The notes below the pieces were generated by a model. It did no database searches. It was given only the letters and a program-made list of their open reading frames with translations, and had not been told where the DNA came from. Below, in pieces: positions 1 through 14,011 of a stretch of 64,000 nucleotides of DNA. Within the stretch, counting starts at the first letter, position 1. Each line of letters starts with the position of its first letter. A program made the position numbers and the translations under genes. Source of the DNA: Piper betle (lineage: Eukaryota > Streptophyta > Magnoliopsida > Piperales > Piperaceae); NCBI GenBank assembly GCA_033002965.1, contig JAURVB010006543.1, positions 1 to 64,000 of the forward strand, read 5' to 3'.

Positions 1-3000
1 TACACGTGTTCTGAAACTGACTCGACTGGAAAATAACGGTCAAACCGACAGGTTCTGGATATAAAACCCTGACTCGAATGGCGGGTTTTACAATTTCACT
101 TAACATAACCCATTTAATCGTTATGTTTTTGGAAGTAAGAACCCTCGAAGATGGGATCCCTCGGGTTGTTTTGAAAACTCAAATCCACTACACGTTACCT
201 TTGAACTTATTTATATAATTCCCTTCTTAGTCATTTAATATAGTTTTTATAGGATTTTCTTGTGAGCTCAAAGATGAAGGAATGGACTTAATACATACCA
301 TGAGCAGGCGCATGTATAAGTTACAATGGGCTCTAGATTGGTGAGAGGTTTGTTCCATTCTCGAAGGATTCTATGCTTCACGTCGAGAGCTTTTTCACAC
401 CCGAAGAGAGCATAGAGTATACTAGTATTGTAAATCTTGAAATGAATCTTAAATATTATTTAATTTAATTTTTGTCTTCCAAATCTTGTTTAGTTGATTC
501 TTATTAGAAAAATAAAAATAAAATGAAATAATAAAATAATAAAGAAATAATAATTAAAAATTATCAATCTTTTTGATCAACTAAGTGGGTGCTTATATCG
601 TGGTTAAAGTTTAATCGGTGTAGCTAGCCATTTTGGTTATCAAGTAATAGAGCTTTTGTTAAGATTTGGTAGATTAGGTCTTGTGAGTAGATAGAGGACT
701 GTTGGGCGTTGAGGATATCGGGGAGATTTTAATAGGAGTTAGGCACTAGGCACGTTAAAACGCTTTTGGGTGAGTCTTCACGTTTTTCATCGCCGTTGCC
801 TCTTCTTGTCCTCCCCTTCCTTCTGGCATCAACCTCCTCTACTCCTCTACCTTCCCTCTTGTTTAGTATCCTTTGCTTTCCCTTCTCCTTGTTTCTTTTC
901 TCTCTCTTCATGCATGCATCTCTTTGTTTTTATTTATTTATTTTGGTGTGAAGATCTGTTTGATTTTTTATTGTTTAATGTGCATGTTTGTCATATGGGT
1001 GCATGTTTCTTATTCTTGCACATCGTTGCATGAATTTTTGAGTAGGAAGCTATACCTACTTTTCCTTTTGATGTTATGTTTTATTTTATTTTTCTATTTC
1101 TCATTGTTTTGTGAATTAAATGAATCATCGTGCTTAGTGTTTATTCAGTAATATAATTAATTTCCATATTTGTATTAATTAATATTAATTATTATTATTG
1201 TTTTGTATTATGATAAGTACTATTAGCATTAATTCATGATTCGTGATGTATGTTAAGCTAATATTGGTATTATATTGAATATTTATTATATGTCAGATAA
1301 TGCCCATTTCATTTATTACTAATATCTAATTATAATATAATTAATTATTACTTGCCATCATTTTACTTTGTTGACCTCTAAGATCTTCATGTCATGATAA
1401 AAATTAAAAATAAATGAATAAACTAATTTATAGGGTTTGTGTTTGTGTCTCCGTAAATGAATAGTTGGGTCTTTAGGTTAATCTATATATGATAATTAGA
1501 CGACATATGAGAGAAAATCATGTTAAGTGCATGCCCAATTAAGTAAGCTGGAAATGACATCATAGTACTTGTTAGTTCTTTTAGGATGTAACTGATCCAA
1601 ATTTATAATTAATTAACCAATTAATATTTTTTCTTGATGTTAGGCTATGTAAATCAGTATTAACGTTATAAATTAAGACAAGAGGTTTACTTGAAAATAA
1701 TATAATAATTGATTATATATAATGTCTCATATGGTGTACAATTTAAATTAATTGTGGTGATACTAGTTGTTGCGTTATTAATTATTCCATTACATTATAT
1801 ATATAGTACGTATTATATTGGTATCAAATTTTAAATGTCATTAGTAAATAAGGCATTGGTTTTGTGTCATGTTAATTTATCAACTTATAGTTATTCTTTG
1901 CTAAGAGTGATAAATTAATTTTAGTAAATGCATAAATTATTTAAGAGTACTTAGTGCAGATTAATAGATATGATTATATTTATTTTTGGTTGATTAATAA
2001 GTTATCATGTGGCTTACAAGTTCTAACTATTGTTATATAGGTTAACGATTGATGGACATAAACTAGATTATTAATTCATGAGTTAGAATATGGATAACTT
2101 ACATATTAATATATTTTAATCATTTGAGGAATTATCATTGGTTTACCCATTTTAATATTTTGTTCGCTATTATATATGATTAATTATTAATTTATGGGGT
2201 TGATAAATATTGATATCCTTACGAGTCCAAGTAGTTGTTGGCATGTTTTGATTTTTCCTGATAATGATTAATGATTTGGTGTGACCATATAAATTTAGCT
2301 AGTGTCAATTAATTAAATATTAAATTATTATTGTTCACTTATAAGTAATTAACCAAATGATTAACTAATTATTGTGGGATATATTTTATTGTTGTTTTTA
2401 TGTACTTAGTTAAGTGCTGCATATCATATCATTTCATGCATTAGACTAAGGAATTATACGTGTTAACGTATAAACTATTTGTGACTCCTAGATTAGGATT
2501 CTTGTTGCGATTATGGTACCTTCGTCTGATACTTTTAGGTCTGTATAATTACTTGAAATGTTGTATATTCCTTTTTGGCAACCCTGGTCAGCCTAAGCCC
2601 ATATTCGACTACTATGCACCAAGCGCAATTAGGAGTCAAAGAATTGACTCAGTCTAACACGAGGTCGCACCCTTAAAATTTTTGAAAAGATGAAATACTT
2701 GCTGCCCCTATGCCGAAAGGGGTGACAGGGCGCAATGTCGCAAGACAATTCATTATCACTTGTGATACCGAGAGGGTGAGTCAATGACAAATATCATATA
2801 ACTACAGGTCGTGGGCTACGTAGTATGTATGTGCATATATGAGATTAGTAGCTGGATGAGGTAGTCACCCCTCCTGGCATAATTAGAGCTCAATATGGGC
2901 TCATAATCACTAAAAGACTCGATTAATGATATTATGGAATATATTGACTTATTTCTTGTAATTATATAGCATTAGTGTTTTTATCACTAACGCAGAATTG

Positions 3001-3952
3001 CCTCCGCAAGTATAAACATGGATGGATGGGTTAGAGTCGGGACAACTGGAGGACTCTGTTATTAGACTATTGATTTTTCTTACTTTAGTTGTTATTATAT
3101 TTTTGGTTTGTTTGCATGGCCGTGGGATTTCGGTTCGTTTCATAGGTCTTAGTTGATTCTGAGCATTGGTTATCTTATATTTTATTTCATGGCATGACTT
3201 AAAATTTGAATTTTAACTAATTCTTTGCGTATGAATTTAATTGTACATTTTTAAACCAAAATTTATGTCGTTGCATTAATTTACGATGTTGATAAATTAA
3301 TAGAAAATTAATTTACCAGGCACTTAGTTTTATATTGTAACACTTGGCTCGTGGCTCAGAATAGGCGGGTTGTTACATGTTATGTACAACGCATATATGA
3401 ACATGTAGTATGAAAGAGTATTAAAGGTAATTGCCTAAGAATACTTGGCCTTTGTGTTCTAGGCCATGAGAAATGTAGAGGATTGGAAAGCGGCTTAGGA
3501 TAATAATTTTCTCGAGAGTGGGACTTAAAAATGAGAAATATCGAGAGAGGCATAATGTCAGTCAGTTCATTATGTTATCTAGTCTACAGACTCAGTAATA
3601 GCCCTTGGAGTGTTCAGTGGAAGTATATGATTGTTTTATTTTACACGAAAGTTAGCTCTCATTTGCCAAGTTTGATATTTAGTTAGTTATTTTTGGACTA
3701 GTGAAAACACTGATTTTTCATTATTTATATAGGTGAGGAACAATAATATGATATGTTGAGCCTCAGCAGAAGAGCACTAACTGCATAGTGCACACACACT
3801 GACCTAGCACGAGATGAATGACCTAAAGGGTGATTTTGATTATGATGTATCCATTTATAATGCGATGTTTAATGTTGAAATGATTGAAAAATATGGAAAT
3901 GATATAATGGATATGTCAGATGAAATTAGCTGGATGGGTCAAGGCCTAATTT

Positions 3953-4205
3953 ATGAGTATGATCTTGTAGATATGATAACTGCGACAAGCATGATGAACA
4001 GATGGGTCAAAACCCAAGTTATGATTGTATTGATATAACTATGGTGTGTCATGTAATGTAAATGTTATATTATGTGACATATATGAGTATGATCTTGTAG
4101 ATATGATAACTGTGACAAATATGATGAGCAAATGGGTCAAAATCCAAGTTATGATTGTATTGATATAGCTATGGTCTGTAATGTAATGTAAATGTTATAT
4201 TATGT
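3953..4205. repeat. Tandem duplication, 130-bp period, two copies
   Basis: The segments 3953-4075 and 4083-4205 align base for base at a fixed offset of 130 with only scattered substitutions. Both run from a TATGAGTATGATCTTG-like start to an AATGTTATATTATG-like end. The few differences suggest a fairly recent duplication. No function is evident. Confidence 0.9.
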
Positions 4206-5880
4206 TATAATATATATAGTTATATATTGTAGTTTGACATGGTGACCTTTATTATACTTTTAAGGAAAACTCCGTTAGTTTTATTTTAAAATTTATATAA
4301 TTCTTATCATGATTTAATTGATTTTTTTAGTATAATTCTTTGTTGTAACATTCATGTAGTATTCTGCTAAGTAATGCATTTCATGCATGCATTGATTATG
4401 CATTTTAGGTGTTTTCTTTTCTATCTTTAGACGTCAAGAGGATCTAAGTCTTTTTTTTAATTTGGGTCGATTGTATTAATTTAGAACAATATATGGTTTG
4501 GTCAACCTTAACAAATTTGGTTCAGTTTGAGAGAACCGTATTTAAGGTATTACAATTGATGACCAAATTTTTGTCTAAGATTAATTAAATGAATATGAAC
4601 AATATCTTGTTCGACATCCGATGGACGGACACTCAATGCTACTCCTTTACATATATATTAAATTTGAATCCAAAATAATTAACTTAATATAAAAACGCAT
4701 TGTGTATATATACATTTAGTATGGTTAACTATTTTAAAATTTTAATGTCATTTCAACTACTTTCGTGTCAATCAAACATAGTATATAATTAATTGACATA
4801 ATATTATTTTTCAGTTATTTTTTAAATTTTGTAAAATAACCCCTAAACTAGGTATTAATTTGGCATCTTTCATGTTCAAAAATATTTCATTTACAATTGA
4901 GTTCACATTTAGTCAAGTTATTAATTGAGAAAAACCTCATAAAGCATAGGCCATATAAATTCAATTAATATTTTTATATAAAAAATTTAAATTATGCTCT
5001 AGTTATAAATAGAAAATTTTCACATTAATAATGTATATTCTAGTTCAAATTTTATAATTATAAATTATCAAATAATTTAGACATCTATTTTTTGAAATAA
5101 AAATTTGACAAATTATAATTACATAAAATTTTACTTTAACCGAAAATTTTACTTAATCAATAATAATATTTCTTTCATTTAAAAAATTTCTTATTTTTAT
5201 TATATAATTTGACTCTAATTAGAAATTATATTTATCACCGTCAAAATTGTCTCTCTAGTTTAACCAAGGGTGCTAACAATTAAATTAAACTCAAAATTTT
5301 CATATTTAACTTAATTTCATTTGAGTTAACGTATGATTTAAGCTTAAACTCATATTCATCAGCTCGACTTGACTGAAATCTTTTATTATATATTAATTAC
5401 AATATTTTATATGTTTTTTATAATATTATTTATATAAATTATAAAAAATAAATCATGTCATAATGATTATTTTATATGCAGTGCTGTACCAAGTTTGGAA
5501 ACACACGTGCTTAAGAACGTTGATCATTGTAGCCCTATCACATTAAATGTTCATTAGAATTGATGATCAAACAGGAGTGGGTGTTTCATATCACAAGCTA
5601 ACACGAGAGCATTACATTCCTTTTATATGATAGTATAATATTTTATGTATAAAACTATTTGGTGTATAATTGATACAAAGTTTAAATATTTATTCTTTTG
5701 ATATTTAATTTTATTTAAATTATAAAGTAACATGAATAAACGAATCTCGAGTTTTTTAGTGTTTTGATTGAAACTCTACTAGGTTTGAAGCTAATTGAAC
5801 AAGAATAAAACTTGAAAACAAATGAGCTAAATTTAAATAAAATTAAATTAAATTTGATTTGATGCCCTCCATAAGCACCC

Positions 5881-6113
5881 TAAATCATAGTTTTAAATAC
5901 CATACTACTAATCATATCAAACTTTTAAGTAATGCGGGGTATATTTAGTTCAACCAGGTTGAACGAACCGGGTTGATCTATATTCAAAAATTATAAATAA
6001 AATATTTTATTACATGTTAAAATGTATTTTATCATCAATATTTTTCAAAATATCAAATTTCACACTAAAAAATTGTGTACAGATTAAAATGGCACAATAA
6101 CCTAAACCATAAC
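5881..6113. repeat. Dispersed repeat, copy 1
   Basis: This segment shares landmarks with 15765-16015, in the same order: a TTTAAATACCA start, a block rich in AACCGGGTTGA and its complement, then an AT-rich tract and a segment containing GATTAAAATG and an ACCTAA-like end. The resemblance is patchy, so it is probably an old non-autonomous transposon family. Exact ends are not clear. Confidence 0.45.
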
Positions 6114-7059
6114 AAATTTAACGGTGGTAAAGTGAGTAGAAGTGAATGATCATTTGGTCCGTTTGGTTAAAACCAAACCAAATCGACCCGATTAACTAAA
6201 TTAAAGTAGTTTGGTTAATCAAATAAAAGCCAAATTACAATAAATAACCAAATGAGTTGGTTTGGTTTAGTTTTAATCGAACTCTAACCAAACTAACCAA
6301 AATGATTAATAATGTTTTTTGCCATTAGTAATGTTTATTCTTTAGTATTTACTTTAATTATTTTTAAGTTTTATTTATGAAATCAAGAATTATTAGCACA
6401 CATTTAAGGGCTAATTACAAATTTATCACAAAAATTTATATGAATAATGTTCTAATTTGAAACATTAAAGAGTATGTAAATAATATATAATATATTAAAC
6501 TTCAATTTCTTATGCATATATAAATAAATTATTTTTAATAAATTAAACCAAAATAACAATTTTATAAATTTGTATTGTATATCATGATACTAACTAGAAA
6601 CAAAGAGACGCATAAAGTAAAAAAAGTGATGCAAAAAAATTCTTTTTATTTATTAGTTTATTTGATTTAATTAACTTCAACAAAAAACTAACCAAACTAG
6701 GTTGGGTTGATTTGCATTTTCAATCAAATTACAACGAAACCAAATTAGTACCAAAGCAAAAACTAGTATGAAAACGGGTACAATACACACGTGTTTAAAA
6801 CCCCAAAGATAACCTTCATTTTTTAGGATATAATATATCTTAAAAAACGAAGATTATAAATCGTTAACGGGAACATATATGAACACAACCGGACTGATGA
6901 ACAGCAGTTTTACCGTGTCCGTCCGTTACCAGATCGTCTTCTCTTCCAACAAAACCTCGGCTATCGGCGCCGCCGCCGGCGATCCTCACGACCTCATTTC
7001 CCGACCCATCTTCGTCTTCTTTTCGTTCTTCTTCTTCGTCTCTGTTTTAGTCTCCGGGT

Positions 7060-8823
7060 ATGGAGGCCCAAACCGGCGACTCGTCGGAGTTATCCGCCGC
7101 CGACACCCTCGTCTTCTTCGACCGCCCGCTTCCTCTTCTTCGAGGGCCGATTCCCGCCGGGGCGTCCGATGATCCGTCCTTGGGGCCCTTCGTTCTCGCT
7201 TTTAGGAACGCTCAGAGCTGGGAATCGGCGCTTCGTGCCACCCGTTTGAAGATCGTTCACAAGTGCGAGGTAGTTTTATAGTGGGTCTTCTACTTGTGCT
7301 GTCTAGGACTTCCACCATGAAAGCATTGTTCTTGACGCTTGCCTAAGTCATTTTACTTCTTCAAAATTTGATCTTTCTGATTTTTGAGTTGCTTTGCATT
7401 TTTTTAGAGCTGTCTATGGTAGTATGATAGTGCTGTACAACGAATGAATTGTTAAATACAACCATGAAAGGCTTGTTCTTGACTTATTTTTATTGCCACA
7501 TTGTTTCGGGTCTTATTTATTTTTCTTCTAATCTTGATCTTTTTTAACTTTTCTGGTGATTTACTTTATTTTTTATTTTTAAAATTCGACTTTTCTATGG
7601 CATTGTCTCAGTGCCGTGGAAGTTGTTGGGTTGCAGCTGGCCGAGCTGCTTGATTTTAGATTTGTCAAGCAGTAAGTTAAATCAGTTGCGCAGATAAAAA
7701 GATGAGCACAAAAAACCAGCTCATGGCTGCAGAGTATTAGCAGCTATGATAGAGAGTGCACCACATTTGATGATGGTATCTATTGTGAAAGCCATGTTAT
7801 GATTGTTTGGGAGGGGGAAAGGATCGGTTTGCAGTTCTTTTGACGAACAGACGTTACGAAAATCGGCGCCTTGTATTAGTTTCCATGGTCTTTGACAATG
7901 ATTGAGTTGCTTTTTACGTCCTTTGTGATGATCTGAACTTTCAGCATCCTAATTTCTAAGTTAACTTTGATATTGTTTGTTGTTGCTTGATTCAAGTTTT
8001 TTTGGCATAACTAGTATGGTTTATATGTATGATTAAAGTACTTAATTTATAAAATCACGTCTTTCCTATATCTTTTCTTATTGTCTCAATCCATGTTCTT
8101 TTAGGCCTACTACATCCTCTGTTAATACACTGGCAAAATGACATGGTTGGCATCAGTATGATGGTTGGCCTACCACGTCCATGTAAATAAGTATTGAAGC
8201 GTATAGTAGAAATTGAGTTTTATTCTTACCTTCATTTAATGGTTGACATCAATATCATGCTTAAATCTGACTCCTTGGACGATGCCACTCATATAACTAG
8301 TTAGGAAATTTATCTATGTTTTTACTTTATCAAAGTAGATTTTTTGTTTTTTTTTCCTTTTCCTTTTCCTTTGAGTTGCACGCAGCTCTATATGATACTT
8401 TTATTTAGAATTTAAAAATCATCCATTTAAAAAATCTCATTTGCGGTTACCAATTTCTTGAAAAAGGCTGCAGCGCGTTTTAGCTGCTCTATCAGTGCAT
8501 CAAACAAGTGTAAACCGCCATGGTGGAAATCTTTCTTTGGGGCATCATTGGACCTTGCTGAGCGTGAGAGATGTGAAGAGCATGAAATGTCAATCTGTCT
8601 CATAGCTGCAAAAGATTCTTGCTGTCAATTTACCAAAGAGAAAACCTTGTTTCCTTTTCAAGATGCACGAGTTGCATCCATGGATCTGAAGCTCTTACCG
8701 GGTTACTTGGCCAGGAACAAACCTGCAGAAACAAATTATCGTGGGAGGATATTGTTTACTGATGAGCTCACAAATGAAGTGCCAGAAATGGGAATGCAAA
8801 ATAATATTTCTACGCATGGTTAA
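7060..8823 (+). CDS. Unidentified small cysteine-rich plant protein (2 exons, 188 aa)
   Basis: Exon 1 is 7060-7269 (70 codons) and exon 2 is 8467-8823, joined in phase 0 by a 1.2-kb GT-AG intron (donor GAG|GTAGTT, acceptor AAAAAG|GCT). The ATG follows a CT-rich leader. The N-terminal part is acidic, then contains a proline-rich stretch (PLPLLRGPIPAG). Exon 2 begins with a cysteine-rich segment of about 65 residues with spaced Cys (SCSISASNKCKPPWW, then ERCEEHE, SICLIAAKDSCC) and a run of charged residues; the C-terminal 50 residues are less distinctive. No signal peptide or membrane segment is obvious. The Cys spacing recalls small helical disulfide proteins, but I do not recognise the family and assign no function. 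Gene structure is well supported by splice sites, phase and composition; the stop at 8821-8823 closes the frame. Confidence 0.7.
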
Positions 8824-11460
8824 AGATGAGTATTTGTTCAAGCAAAAGTTATTACTAATGATGCAATTTAAGGTTTTGATAGTGAATCTGAGGAAAGGAC
8901 ATTATGAGCTCGAGGGTAACAATAGGACAGTATTGCATTGATGAATCTTAGCTCAGGGAAAAGGAGTATTTCACCTCTGACGCCTACAAGTCGCTTGACA
9001 TGATGTTACTGCCTGGGATTACCAATTGTAATTGAAGTTTTTATGTCTGATGGAAAGGTTGTGAAGTTTGCAGTTTAAGAAGTTTGTTTGCAAGGCATGG
9101 GGCTTTGAATTGGTTGTTGATACTTATGATGATGTCAGTGTATCAGTCTTCAGATGTATGCCTGTTATGGTTTAAGATCTAACCCTATGTTGATCAAGCA
9201 TGAAAAAATGGACAAAATTCTCGAAGACATTGTCTACCCTACTTGATATTTATGGGAAAAAAGATGGGTTGGTTTGCTTTTTTTATCAAGTAATCTTTTA
9301 GGGATCAGGATCGTTCTTTGTTCTTCTCTGTATGTTGAAGCTTAAACAAAACAGAGATTGACGTATCCCTACGGATGAGAAGAGTGTAATGGAGGAAGAA
9401 GTGTGAAGATTTAAATGGATATTTCAGATGGTGCAGCTGGCCATAAGCAGCAGGGAATGTTCTATGAAAGCCATGTCTTGCTTTGTAATTCTCACAACCA
9501 GGCGCCCAGGTCTGTGTACTGTGAAGTGACTTTTCTCATCGTTGATGATAGAACCTTACAATATTCCATTACAGTAAAATTACAATACTAGTTCTATTGC
9601 AATGAAAAATTGTATATTCTCCTATATTTTTTTAAGCTTTCTGCTGTCTCAATGAATATGGTCTTGGAAGATCAATCGGGGATGGGAAATTTGATTATTT
9701 ATTGCATCTGAAGTTTGAACTGACAAATAACCCATTATTTTGCAATCTTCCTTGTTTCTGGCACGATTTTTTTTTAAATCATGTTGCGTCTTTTGTGGTT
9801 TTAAATTTGATTTAGAAATCCTTTCTAATGGATGAGACAAACTTGATGTCATCTATGGTGTTTGGCAACTGTCTCGGATTGTAAGCCATGAAATTGTTAA
9901 TTTACCCAGTTCGGTAGCAGCAACTATTGTGGAGGAGACAATGATATATGGTTGTATGGTTGTAGTTGGGTGTATGCGGAGTCTGGAAGATGGGAGATGA
10001 TGGCCACATGTAAATGTTGATGACTAGCTTCTCATCAAGATTTCTCCGTTAATTGTTTGATGATTTATCCTAATCTGAAAAATTTTTATACCCATGCTGT
10101 CACCCAAAAATATTGCCAACATAAAGACTCCCGGTTGTTAGTCTTAATAAGAAGTCTAATTAGGAATGTTAGCTCAAGCAGGAATGAAGATTAATGGTAA
10201 TTTTGAGTTGCTCCTATTAAATTTATTACCGCTCGGAACAATTGCTCCTTTACATAGTGGATTTACAACCAATTAAAATCTTCTTAGATTCTTCTATACC
10301 CAGCGCTTTGTAACATGTAGGACATGGCAGCTGTTCATGATTGACGTTTCCTAATGGTTGTTTCTTGGAATTGAAAAAGAGGGTGGTATGCATACACCGG
10401 AGAAATGAAAGTTGAACGTAGTAAACAAATCTACTATTTTTTTGTTTTTGGTTTTCTTTGATCTTCATATTGGCAGTGGATCGGGAGGAAGAGTGCTCCA
10501 CTCCAACCACCCCTCTAGGGAAAATGATTTCACAAACAAAGAAATTGTACAGTAGGAAATCAGTTACTCTCGCCTTCCAAGTTACAATTTATAACTTCTC
10601 TTTCTCCGTTAACCCATCTCGTAGATTCTAAAATAGGATCAAGGAGTATAGCAACATTCCAAGCCATTGCAGATAAATGGAGGTGTTTTCGGTGGTATTG
10701 ACATACACAAGCAGCCTGCAATATTCAGCAGCCCACTCCTCAAATTCACCAAAGTCAAGTATCTTACCTCATCTTTTAACTCTATTTCATACCAATCTTA
10801 TATTGAGTTGGGCAACGTGATGTTTAAAACGTGTCGAATTTCTTTGTTTCATACGAATTTGAAATCGAGTTCAATTCCAGGAAGCGACACAGTCTACGGA
10901 TATAGGAGAAGCCTTTGAAGATGAAATGGATGTTAAACTAAATTCCAAGAAGACGGTACGTCTTATCTCGGCACACACTGTCCATTAGTTTAACATCCAT
11001 TTGTTAAAATTGCGACACATTCAGTTTACGGACATAGAAGAGGCCTTCGTGTTCATCATCTTTCAACCATTCTTCTTGTAATCCAACTGTTATTGCTAAT
11101 ACTAATTTTTCGTAAAATTAAGTAAAGGTTGTGAAGATCCCCGTTATAATTTTCGCACCATAGATTTTAAACTCCCATTATTAGATCAGACTTAATAACA
11201 GATAAACGAAAGGGAAAGCACACTTGGTTTTTCTTTCCAAGGCAAGAAAAACAGACACAGTTGTTCCTTGTCTTCATGATTGTGCGTGGGTTGAAGTGAA
11301 ATGACAGCCCAGGTTTTGACTATTCTCTCGACTGCATTGGAGGAAGATGTAGAGACCGAACTTCGATGTCGTCCCCCCAGTCCCCACATATATTATAGAT
11401 ACTCTTTACGTCGACGTTCTAAACTATACACTTCCTCCGCATCTTCATCTTCCCCACGTC
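8824..11460. other. Intergenic region
   Basis: The first several hundred bases are probably the 3' untranslated region of the upstream gene. I see no further exon with good coding character. The only clear structure is an inverted repeat at 10924-11002 with a nearby direct repeat, listed separately. Confidence 0.5.
10924..11002. repeat. Perfect 18-bp inverted repeat with 43-bp loop
   Basis: The 18 bases at 10924-10941 are exactly the reverse complement of 10985-11002, so a single strand could form a hairpin. A degenerate direct repeat (CGACACA...TACGGA.ATAG.AGA.GCCTT) flanks it, at about 10884-10915 and 11013-11048. It may be the remnant of a small foldback element. Confidence 0.8.
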
Positions 11461-11468
11461 TATATAAA
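11461..11468 (+). promoter_or_regulatory. TATA box of the remorin gene
   Basis: TATATAAA is followed after about 30 bases by a CT-rich stretch (11505-11565) typical of a plant 5' leader. A probable leader intron (donor ATAG|GTAAGC at 11704/11705, acceptor near 11778) lies before the chosen ATG at 11880. This is inference from sequence only. Confidence 0.55.
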
Positions 11469-11879
11469 CATATGATATATATACATATATTGTAATTGTA
11501 CACCTACACCTTCCTCCTTGTCTTTTTGTTCTGTTCATCTTTTCATCTCCTCCTCGTTCCACATAAAACCAGAAATGACGCTTCATCTTTGCGCCGAATC
11601 GGTAGATTGCAGGCAGCAAGCCATCTAGCATTGTGGAGATTGGAACCTGCCTTCAAGCTCGTTTCCCATAACTGTATCTAATCTGCTTTCTTTGACTGGT
11701 ATAGGTAAGCCAACCTCTAGTGCTTTACTGTCCACAATAATGCAACTGCTGTTGCTCCGTCATTTTTGGAATATAAAGCTATTCAAGCTGTCGCAGTTTG
11801 CAGTGGAGCAGCTGAAGTGAGGTTTCCTTCTCAAACTCGGCTCTTTGATGATCTTCCATTGCTCCACAAATTTGTAGTC

Positions 11880-13961
11880 ATGGAGGTAATTACATCTTTT
11901 ATCTACTCTTCATTTCAACAGAGTATGCCCTGCTGCTCTTTCTTCCAATATTGGATTCTCACTTTCAAGCTAATCTCTTGTTTGCTAATTGTTGATCATC
12001 ATCTCTACTGGGTATGTTCACTTCTATAACAACAAGAAGAAAGACAACCCATTTGCAGGTGCTTTTGCCGACCCACTTTGCGAGCTCAATCTCAGAGAAA
12101 CTTCTGAATTCGTCGCTGCTTACCCATCGAAAATGGGCAGCTGCAAAGTTGGAGCATTGGTTGAAGCATCCACTCCGAGAAGGGTAGATCACACCAGTTT
12201 GATCAATATGTCTCAACCGAAGAGGTTGGAACAAGCACCGCCCACCCCTGGCAGACCTGTTTTCATGTTTAGCGTTGGAAACCAGAAGAAGTCCGTCCCT
12301 TCCAAGTGGGAGGACGCTGAGAAATGGCTCATGAGCAGCTCGTGCCATGAATCCTCTGCACAAGATGTAAAGCAACAGGTATCATCCAAAGGTTGTAAGC
12401 AAAGTGGGGTTTTCCCGCGCAAAGGCGATGTCTTTAAGGAGAGACTATCAGTTGCAGAGGATAAAGTTGCAGACTTGTTGCTGACAAGCTTCAACGAATC
12501 CTTGTTCTTGAGTTCTACCGACTCAGCTTTCTGTGCCTCCCCATCAAGTATGTTCTTGAAAGGTGAGGCCTTAGGAAACTTTAACTTACTCCTTCCACTA
12601 GCTTTTCCCTGCCATATGCTTCTCTTTTATTCCTATATATGAAACACTTACCGTTGAAGGATTTTGCCTTTGGTTTTCTTCTTTGTTTTCAATCTGTATG
12701 CCCCTCACTAAACAACATGGTAAATCCGGTACTTCCATGTTGGAGTTACCTATGAGTCGTTATTGCTGCACATTTTGGGGAATATAGTAGTACGCACTTC
12801 CATCTTCTTCATCATGTTCTGCTTGTTTGTGGTCTGTGCTACATTGTAACCGGAAGACTTTCTATTGTTTATGCACTACTCCAGACAAATACTGCGAATC
12901 CACCAAACAAAGATTTTTGTTTGATCACTCCATCTGCCAGATGCCCATGAAAAATGCTGCAACTGGAATGGTAAATAAGGTTGGGCACAGAGATGTTGGG
13001 ACTGAAATCACTTCCCCGGGAAGCACAAGTACCACCGGGTGCCATGTTTCATACAAGAGCTCTTCTCCCGCTAGGCACAATACTCCAACATGTGTGTCCG
13101 GTCCTTTAGTGGTTTGTAAGACAGGAGTAGATATTGCCGAACTTCATGATCTTCATTTGGCAAAGCTTGAGACACAATTTGATTCCTTGGTGTCTAACTG
13201 GAGCTCCAGAGAAGAGGAGGAAGAGGAGGTGTCGAAGAGCTTGCGGCATTTTGAGATGGCTTGTGGGGGGAAGAGTGTTGGAGTGTCTACAGTCTTTACG
13301 TGGGAAGAGGAAGAGAAGACCAAATCCTGTATCAGGTGAGGAACAGTTGAACAATGTTAAACGCTTTCCTACTCAGTATCACTATAGAACGTCTTCACTC
13401 TTGAAAGTTCTCGATGTAAAATGGTTTTGCAAGTTGTATCATGCATGTGGTTTTCATTTTCCTGTTTGTTTATGGTTAGGTATCAAAGAGAAGAAGCAAA
13501 AATTCAAGCTTGGGTAAACCTGCAAAGTGCTAAAGCTGAAGCCGAGTCTAGAAAACTTGAGGTTAGTCACTTTGTTGTTCAGTTAATTTTAGAGTTTGTA
13601 CCAGATACAACACTCTTCTACATTTTTTCATCAATATTCTGCTTGTGTTTTTGTACAAAAACAATTTTCCATGAACTTTATTTCAGTTTGATCTGGTCTC
13701 TGCATTGGCTTTATTTCACAACTTTGTTTTGGTGGGAAAGATTGTTGCTTACCTCCATCTCAAAGCCAGTATATACATCTAAAGCGTAGTCCTCAACTCC
13801 AACTTGCATAAATAGGTTCTACATGACTTAATCTACCTGTGTTTAAGTACAAGCTAAATTAAGTACGATTATCGTATAGGCACGCTTTTCTTTCCGTAAT
13901 TCTTGGTGAATGAAAACCAAGGTGTCCACGTCTATTTAATATAATTTTCTCTATGTTCTTG

Positions 13962-14011
<50 letters not shown>

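Larger units (their letters stand above)
1..7059. other. AT-rich intergenic region with degraded repeats
   Basis: No gene could be supported here. The stretch is AT-rich with many poly-A/T runs. A pyrimidine-rich block at about 780-905 is followed by low-complexity sequence. The stretch at about 2590-3380 is more complex and ends near 3336-3377 with a TGTAACA-type and a TGTTACA-type motif facing each other, which resembles the edge of an old LTR element; no paired LTR or reverse-transcriptase reading frame was seen, so this is only a suggestion. The open frames here (for example 3814-4038) are short and of biased composition. Two repeats inside the region are listed separately. Confidence 0.6.

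Noticed and set aside
3814..4038. Open frame of 74 codons overlapping the 130-bp duplication
   Set aside because: Met/Ile/Asp-rich low-complexity product; the frame is not kept in the second copy.
11965..12494. Two minus-strand open frames (136 and 93 codons) opposite remorin exon 2
   Set aside because: The plus strand matches a conserved remorin exon with correct splice phases; the antisense frames have no recognisable features.
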